A stretch of 64,000 nt of DNA, taken from positions 434,001-498,000 of the forward strand of contig NZ_CP047957.1 of the NCBI RefSeq assembly GCF_014280035.1, given 5' to 3'. This document shows, in pieces, positions 59,755 to 64,000 of this stretch. The notes beneath the pieces are model-generated. The model was not told where the DNA came from, did no database searches, and saw only the letters and a list, made by a program, of their open reading frames with translations. Source of the DNA: Synechococcus sp. A18-25c. Its GTDB lineage: Bacteria > Cyanobacteriota > Cyanobacteriia > PCC-6307 > Cyanobiaceae. Both the position numbers and the translations under genes were made by a program. Every line of letters begins with the position of its first letter. Positions within the stretch are counted from its first letter, which is position 1.

Positions 59755-60654
59755 TCAGCGCCATGTTTTTGTTGTTTTGGGTTGATACATCGATTGAAAT
59801 GCTCTGGATTTCGGGTCTGTTACTGCTGAAGAATACTTGAATCCGCTGACGTCTCCTCCTTTCGCTGAACTGAGATTCCGTGCAGCAGCAAATTCCATGA
59901 CGAGTTGGCTACGGCCTTCGATGATCGTGTCCGATGCAGCATTTCCTGTGGTGACTTTGCCAAGGTTGACAAATGTCGAGCAATAAGAACCAGCTTCTGA
60001 ATTCCATGCTCTGAGGTAGGGAACAGTGTCTGTTCCAAAAACTTCAAGGTATTCCCCAGAATGTGTGACGCTGTCAACCAAGGCATCAAATCCTTGTTCA
60101 GCGATTAGTGCAATGTATTTGCTGACTTCTGCTTGGTTGCGAGGTGGTCTTCCGAGAAGATGCTTGAGGTTTAGTTCTATGCCGCGAATGGGAGACACTT
60201 TTGAATAATATTTTTCTTTGTATAGGTCTGATTTTGCCAAGCCATTCACAAAATCTCTTACCGTGATTTCTCCGCTGCTTAACTTTGATTCAAGTTCAAT
60301 GCATCGTTGCGAATTACTGGGTCGCAGATTTCCGAAAACTTGCCTGTAAGCACCTTCAACTGCAACCTGGAGAGCTGCTTGACCTGTGCTTGCGTATTCA
60401 TCTGCAATGCTGCTATATGGGCATTCTGAATGCAATCGTGGGCCAATGCCAAGTCCCATTGCATTGCAATGATTCTCTTTGAATTGCTGATTTGTTTTCG
60501 CGGCTTTTCCGTTTCGTGGAATTAAAGAACCGCTAGAAATCTCTTGTCGATAACGATTGATTGCTGTGTTTTGGCGGGGCTTCGCAGCGTTGCTGGCCGT
60601 ATAGGACACTCGGTCTTCACTGGTGAAATCCCGTGTCGGCTTGATTACGACCAT
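59755..60654 (-). CDS. mpeD: Phycoerythrin II-associated linker MpeD (gamma type)
   Basis: The 299-residue linker has a polar N-terminal extension with HCNAMGLGIGPRLHSECP (Cys63 is the likely bilin Cys). The linker domain spans about 90-220 (AYRQVFGNLRPS, KLSSGEITVRDFVNGLAKSD, SPIRGIELNLKHLLGRPPRN). No CpcD domain is present. It resembles MpeC in architecture. MpeD is the usual name in this position, but other PE-II linkers (MpeF-H) exist, so the letter is tentative. Confidence 0.8.
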   Translation of the reverse strand: MVVIKPTRDFTSEDRVSYTASNAAKPRQNTAINRYRQEISSGSLIPRNGKAAKTNQQFKENHCNAMGLGIGPRLHSECPYSSIADEYASTGQAALQVAVEGAYRQVFGNLRPSNSQRCIELESKLSSGEITVRDFVNGLAKSDLYKEKYYSKVSPIRGIELNLKHLLGRPPRNQAEVSKYIALIAEQGFDALVDSVTHSGEYLEVFGTDTVPYLRAWNSEAGSYCSTFVNLGKVTTGNAASDTIIEGRSQLVMEFAAARNLSSAKGGDVSGFKYSSAVTDPKSRAFQSMYQPKTTKTWR

Positions 60655-61010
60655 GGCGTAGTGCTTTCAATATCGCTGCATAATTTTAAGTGCCTTGCTC
60701 GGTATAAGTTCCCCCTTGTTCGTCGCTCGCAACAAAATGTTTCGTGCGTTTTGCCTCTCTCTGATTGTTTTTAGTTAGGTCTTGCCGATTGGGGCAGTCT
60801 TGGTTGGATGTGCTGTTTGTTAAGTTTGGTGACCGTGCCCGCGTTCTGATTTTTAAGGGGTTTCGTCCTTCCGAAGAGCTTTGCTATTGCTCGTGCTCTG
60901 CGTTAATGGTTTTTTATCGTTTTGATTTTTTTGTGCGACTTTGTTTTTATTCCGTGTTCTTTGGTTGGTTTGACCTGTTTCTTTTTTCTCCTTGTCTGTT
61001 GAGGTTTTGG
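60655..61010. other. T-rich intergenic region between mpeD and cpcG
   Basis: These 356 bases follow the cpcG stop (minus strand) and precede mpeD. The + strand is strongly T-rich (for example at 60908-60990), that is A-rich in the direction of transcription. No convincing gene or terminator hairpin is seen. A possible frame at 60765-61046 looks spurious. The mpeD promoter should be at its left end. Confidence 0.4.
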
Positions 61011-61727
61011 TTACCGGGTGGTGTATATCTCTGCAATAAGAGTTAATGTAATTCTCGTTACCTCTATGCCTCCGACTGTTATGAAGGCTAGCCAGGCTCT
61101 TAGAGCCCATTCTGGCGTTTTTTGCAATTTGGGTGTATCGAGTGTGTTGTTCGTCTGGATTTTCGTTTCCCATTGCATGTCTCGCCAATCAGCGTCGTAT
61201 CGCGGTAATTGTTGGTATATCGGTTGTTCTCCAGTTGGTTTGCCTGGGATAACTCTTGTTCTTTGAGATGGTATTTCGTCGTACCCAAACGATTGCATGT
61301 ACTCATCGCTGTTTAAGATCTCGTCAACAAAAGTGTTAAAGCCTTTTTCCGCGATGCGAATTGACCAGCTGATTCTTTCACTTTGGCCATGTGTTTGTCG
61401 TCCAAGCACTCTTCCAATCACTTGGTCAACGAGTCGATAGTTTGTATTACAGTTTACATACCCTTCTTGAAACCGCCGAGACAGTAGTAATCCTCGAATG
61501 AAATCCCGCGCCGTAATGCTGCCGTTGCGAAATTGCGATTCTAGGTTGATATCCCTGTCGCATTTCATGGCATGGAAAAACACTTGCCTGTAAGCATCTT
61601 CAATTTGGATGTTTCGGTCTTCTTGACTTGGGAATGCCGCCTTCTTCGGCTGTGAGCTCAGGCCTCCTAGGTCACCGACGCGTTGGTTCTGGCTTGTCAA
61701 CGGGTACTCCAGCAGCTGAAGTGCCAT
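61011..61727 (-). CDS. cpcG: Rod-core/rod-membrane linker, CpcG or CpcL type
   Basis: The 238-residue protein starts MALQLLEYPLTSQNQRVG, close to the CpcG consensus, and has a linker domain at about 35-150 (IQIEDAYRQVFFHAMKCDRD, RNGSITARDFIRGLLLS, LVDQVIGRVLGRQTHG). The C-terminus (about 203-236) is hydrophobic (LRAWLAFITVGGIEV, ITLTLIAEIY). A hydrophobic C-terminus is a CpcL feature, so this linker may bind a rod to a membrane or photosystem I rather than to the core. Confidence 0.82.
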   Translation of the reverse strand: MALQLLEYPLTSQNQRVGDLGGLSSQPKKAAFPSQEDRNIQIEDAYRQVFFHAMKCDRDINLESQFRNGSITARDFIRGLLLSRRFQEGYVNCNTNYRLVDQVIGRVLGRQTHGQSERISWSIRIAEKGFNTFVDEILNSDEYMQSFGYDEIPSQRTRVIPGKPTGEQPIYQQLPRYDADWRDMQWETKIQTNNTLDTPKLQKTPEWALRAWLAFITVGGIEVTRITLTLIAEIYTTR

Positions 61728-61739
61728 CGGTAGAAATGC

Positions 61740-62378
61740 TTAGTTGATGCCAAAAAGTCTCGGCCTTTTTGTCTCGTCAGAGAGATTGTCTTCGTGTCTC
61801 TTCATCACGTGTCGAATCGTGTTGCTGATGTGGTTAACGGTTTCCCCTAGCGCCTTCGCTTGGCCTGCTGAGCAGAGATCTGCGTAGGCTTGCATGGAGT
61901 GTTGACGGAGGTGGGCGAGGGCTCGCAGGAGTGCCGGTACCGGCACATCAAGCAGGCTGTAGAGCTCTGCTAGAGCAACCATGCCTTCCCGATCGGTGAT
62001 TTCCGTGCGCTTTAGCGCGATGCCATACAAGCTCACGCGTAGGAAGTGAAAGCAATCTCGCCAGCAGGCATCTGCTCGCTCTTGGGGGTGGAGCTTGCCG
62101 CCAGGTTTCACCAGGTCGGGCTCGTCGCTGAGCAGTTCCCATCGTGACTGGTTCACGAGCTCAGGGACGAGGTCTTGAAGGCTGACCAACGGAGCGCAGT
62201 CCACCCCTGACCACTGACAGCAGTGCTGCAGTTCCTCAGCGGTGAGCAGACGTTGATCGCGGTTCGCTGTGGCAATCACCTGGCGCAGATTGATAGGGAT
62301 GGTGGGGTCCTCGTCGAGGCCGCAGACCTTGGCCCGTTGTGCCAAAGCTCTGATCTGATCTGCACTTGCAGCGTTCAT
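61740..62378 (-). CDS. Allophycocyanin-like phycobiliprotein, AplA-like
   Basis: The 212-residue protein (ATG 62378) is a globin-fold phycobiliprotein relative. The region RADACWRDCFHFLRVSLYGIALKRTEI aligns with the Cys82/84 bilin site of other subunits, and ALLRALAHLRQ with a helix H. The N-terminus has a longer helical pair than usual. Whether it binds a bilin is unknown. It overlaps the upstream gene by 4 bases (ATGA) and is 12 bases upstream of cpcG, so the three genes form one operon. Confidence 0.72.
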   Translation of the reverse strand: MNAASADQIRALAQRAKVCGLDEDPTIPINLRQVIATANRDQRLLTAEELQHCCQWSGVDCAPLVSLQDLVPELVNQSRWELLSDEPDLVKPGGKLHPQERADACWRDCFHFLRVSLYGIALKRTEITDREGMVALAELYSLLDVPVPALLRALAHLRQHSMQAYADLCSAGQAKALGETVNHISNTIRHVMKRHEDNLSDETKRPRLFGIN

Positions 62379-62818
62379 TGCTGCGCCGATCCCAAGGGAA
62401 TGTTGGGCAACACCGGGCAAGCGGTCAGCCAGCCGTGGCGTTCGAGGTAGAACGCCCAGACGATGTCTCCACCCACGCCTGGGCAGTGCTTTGGCATGGC
62501 CTCCGCAAGGGTGGAGCTGATGCCCAGGTGCTGCAACAGCGCTCCTGCATCCAGTGCCGATTCGACGTCGGCGGATCGAATGGCAGCTCCCACCACCCAG
62601 GTCAGTCGCGTCGACTCAAGGGCGCAGCTGTCGCTTTCGCAGGCCAAGAGGATGTTTCCTGGCTGCGGCATGGCGGCGTAGGTGTCCTGCCAGAGCTTCA
62701 GATCATCGGGTTTCAGGTTCAGCCGGAGAACGTGCTGATCGATGGTGTGCAGCTGCTCGTTCTCTTCCCCGAGATTCTCCATCAAGGACCTGAGGCTCGC
62801 CTGTGGTGATTCGTTCAT
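62375..62818 (-). CDS. Hypothetical protein in the cpcG operon
   Basis: The 147-residue protein has an acidic N-terminus (MNESPQASLRSLMENLGEENEQLHT), a central part DDLKLWQDTYAAMPQPGNILL and a Cys/Gly-containing C-terminal part (MPKHCPGVGGDIVWAFYLERHGWL). No family is recognised. The ATGA overlap with the AplA-like gene shows translational coupling. A phycobilisome role is inferred only from this. Confidence 0.6.
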   Translation of the reverse strand: MNESPQASLRSLMENLGEENEQLHTIDQHVLRLNLKPDDLKLWQDTYAAMPQPGNILLACESDSCALESTRLTWVVGAAIRSADVESALDAGALLQHLGISSTLAEAMPKHCPGVGGDIVWAFYLERHGWLTACPVLPNIPLGSAQQ

Positions 62819-62963
62819 CGCTCGACTCAGGCCAAACCAACTGTATCGGTGTTGTTTGGAGACATCTCACGCCTCTAAAGGTGTTGCCACAAATGGGTGA
62901 AAACGACGTCGCTGGACAAGTTCTGGACGATCGATACCATCAGGCCGACACGGCGCTTTCCCC

Positions 62964-63434
62964 ATGGCCGCAGCTGACTCCAGTTCCGCGATGGTTCAGC
63001 AGCTCAGTCGTCAGCTGCATGCGGTCAGTGGCATTGCTGAATCGCTGACGCTGCGCTTGCTGGCATTGGAAGAGCGCTTTGCGCAGATCGAGACTTCTCT
63101 TGATGCTGCGCCTGAGCACGCCGAACACGATGCTGACTCCCAGCAATTGTTGGTCGAAAGCAGTGATCGCCTGAAGCATCTCCAGGGCCTTCTGGAAGAC
63201 ATGCCGGCTGAGGTTGTCACCGCTCTCCAGGCCGTTGATGAGCCCGCGGTGTTAGCTGTCGTTCAAAACAACGACTCGGTTGAGAACGACCTGATGGAGT
63301 CGGAGGACGAGCTCGACGCTGATCTCACCGAGACGGTGTACGTGGATGATCCCCAGATCAGTCACCTCGACGAGCAGCAGGAGGTTGTGAGCCAGGAGAG
63401 TCACGAGGATCAGATTGATCTGCTGAGCGCCTGA
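62964..63434 (+). CDS. Acidic coiled-coil hypothetical protein
   Basis: The 156-residue protein has an N-terminal coiled coil (AMVQQLSRQLHAVSGIAES, LRLLALEERFAQIETSL), a second helical segment (LVESSDRLKHLQGLLEDMP) and a strongly acidic C-terminus (ESEDELDADLTETVYVDDPQ). No domain is recognised. It is divergent from the AplA-like operon across 145 bases. Confidence 0.6.
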   Translation: MAAADSSSAMVQQLSRQLHAVSGIAESLTLRLLALEERFAQIETSLDAAPEHAEHDADSQQLLVESSDRLKHLQGLLEDMPAEVVTALQAVDEPAVLAVVQNNDSVENDLMESEDELDADLTETVYVDDPQISHLDEQQEVVSQESHEDQIDLLSA

Positions 63435-63457
63435 GCGACCCTCTCGGTTCTCCCAAT

Positions 63458-63694
63458 TCAGCTATTCAGATCCAGAAGACGCACCCGGAAATGGGCCACC
63501 TGTCGAGCCTGTGTGGGCTCGGATTGCACAAAGGGGTGCTCACTGAGGTGTTTCAGCACGGTTTCGATCCGCTCTTCTAGTGATTGGTCGTCAAGTTCAC
63601 CTGCCTTGAGGCAGCGTTGCCAGGCTGGATCGAACACCATGGCAAAACCATCGGCGTTGTTGAACTGGCGATCGTCGTTGATCGGGACGGGGAT
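63458..63694 (-). CDS. Small hypothetical protein next to tRNA-Phe
   Basis: The protein is about 78 residues. It contains VPINDDRQFNNADGFAMVFD, SLEERIETVLKHLSEHPFVQ and QVAHFRVRLLDL, which read as real protein. A longer frame would run through tRNA-Phe, so the start must be after 63715. The TTG at 63694 (IPVPINDDRQ) is preferred on composition; ATG 63640 is the alternative. Function unknown. Confidence 0.5.
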   Translation of the reverse strand: MPVPINDDRQFNNADGFAMVFDPAWQRCLKAGELDDQSLEERIETVLKHLSEHPFVQSEPTQARQVAHFRVRLLDLNS

Positions 63695-63714
63695 CAAGGA
63701 GCGATTCAGCGAAA

Positions 63715-63787
63715 TGCCAGGACCCAGATTTGAACTGGGGACACGGCGATTTTCAGTCGCCTGCTCTACCAACTGAGCTATCCCGGC
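63715..63787 (-). tRNA. tRNA-Phe (anticodon GAA)
   Basis: Acceptor GCCGGGA pairs with TCCTGGC (one G-T). The D-arm is AGCTCAGTTGGTAGAGC. The anticodon stem GCGAC/ATCGC region holds loop TGAAAAT with anticodon GAA. The T-arm is CCCAGTTCAAATCTGGG. No 3' CCA is encoded. Confidence 0.95.
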
Positions 63788-63817
63788 TCGTGGTCTGAAC
63801 CACCCTCAAATCTTAAA

Positions 63818-64000
63818 TCACGGCGTGACGGCGAGGCGTGTTCGCGCCAGACAGATCACTCCATGGATGACGATCCCTGATGTTTGCAGAGCATCACGGG
63901 CGGCCATCACAGTCGCCCCGCTCGTGACGATGTCATCCACGAGCCACACCTGCGCAGCGTTCGAGATGAGAGTTTCCCCCTGCCCTATCGCTGGGAGGCG
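63818..64000 (-). CDS. ComF-type phosphoribosyltransferase (5' partial)
   Basis: The last 60 codons of a gene that continues beyond the window. The frame reads VWLVDDIVTSGATVMAARDAL, a phosphoribosyltransferase PRPP-binding loop (VDDIVTSGAT), followed by VICLARTR and a stop. This is the C-terminal end of ComF/GntX-type proteins, which take part in DNA uptake or are of unknown function in cyanobacteria. The Cys-rich N-terminus is out of view. Confidence 0.85.
   Translation of the reverse strand, partial: RLPAIGQGETLISNAAQVWLVDDIVTSGATVMAARDALQTSGIVIHGVICLARTRLAVTP

Noticed and set aside
60765-61046. Plus-strand frame of 93 codons in the T-rich spacer
   Set aside because: Composition (Phe/Leu/Ser/Cys) follows from the T-rich DNA, there is no ribosome site, and it overlaps the cpcG end.
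63695-63772. Extension of the small gene at 63458 to 63772
   Set aside because: The extension reads through tRNA-Phe on the same strand.

Overview
The window is chromosomal DNA of a marine picocyanobacterium, almost certainly a phycoerythrin-rich Synechococcus (subcluster 5.1). It carries a cyanobacterial housekeeping set (psaD, ppc, plant-type gshA, a panC-cmk fusion, DUF1815, DUF2839 and CAAD proteins) and a nearly complete phycobilisome rod locus with R-phycocyanin (rpcBA), phycoerythrin I (cpeBA) and phycoerythrin II (mpeBA). Having both phycoerythrins defines pigment type 3. No insertion sequence, prophage, rRNA or CRISPR array was seen.

Positions 1-36464 hold compact, GC-rich housekeeping genes: a Ycf45-type ATPase (partial), tRNA-Gln, a HAD hydrolase, recA with an upstream LexA-type box, DUF1815, DUF2839, a decayed DinG-like helicase, tyrA, a CrtD-like desaturase, a fructosamine kinase, CAAD, a JAMM peptidase overlapping a MoeB-rhodanese fusion, a duplicated CobO-like protein, larE, speD, recF, tRNA-Arg, a GNAT protein, ppc-gshA-trpE, psaD, a histidine kinase, rodA, mrp, hemF, a CCB2/CCB4-like protein, a PadR-like regulator, rnd, an LpxB-like protein, tRNA-Cys, small proteins, an aldo/keto reductase, purM, rlpA and panC-cmk.

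Positions 36467-62818 are the rod locus. Protein-tyrosine phosphatase, rpcF, rpcE, cpcT, rpcA and rpcB are followed by pebB, pebA, a CpeS/CpeU-type lyase and a small protein, all on the minus strand. cpeBA, an unknown gene, cpeY and cpeZ are on the plus strand. A Nif11-like protein, an MpeU/MpeV/CpeF-type lyase, the linker mpeC, mpeAB and mpeY are on the minus strand. Three consecutive small Nif11-like genes (plus strand) face cpeR-cpeT-cpeS, a 61-codon ORF and the linkers cpeE, mpeE and cpeC. A pentapeptide-repeat protein, mpeD, a CpcG/CpcL-type rod-core linker, an AplA-like phycobiliprotein and an unknown gene close the locus. Together these genes make phycoerythrobilin (PebA, PebB), attach and isomerise bilins (S-, T- and E/F-type lyases), supply the alpha and beta subunits, and assemble rods with linkers. 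From about 40.2 to 61.7 kb the DNA is visibly more AT-rich than its flanks, except in the phycobiliprotein genes.

The end of the window has an acidic coiled-coil protein, a small unknown protein, tRNA-Phe and the 3' part of a ComF-type phosphoribosyltransferase. The most unusual signals are the Nif11-like family embedded in the rod locus without any lanthipeptide enzyme, the 61-codon Met-rich ORF with a strong ribosome site overlapping cpeS, the structured and Shine-Dalgarno-less leaders of the phycoerythrin beta genes, an ATTGGA repeat array upstream of mpeC, the hybrid architecture of MpeE, and a recF with no standard start codon.
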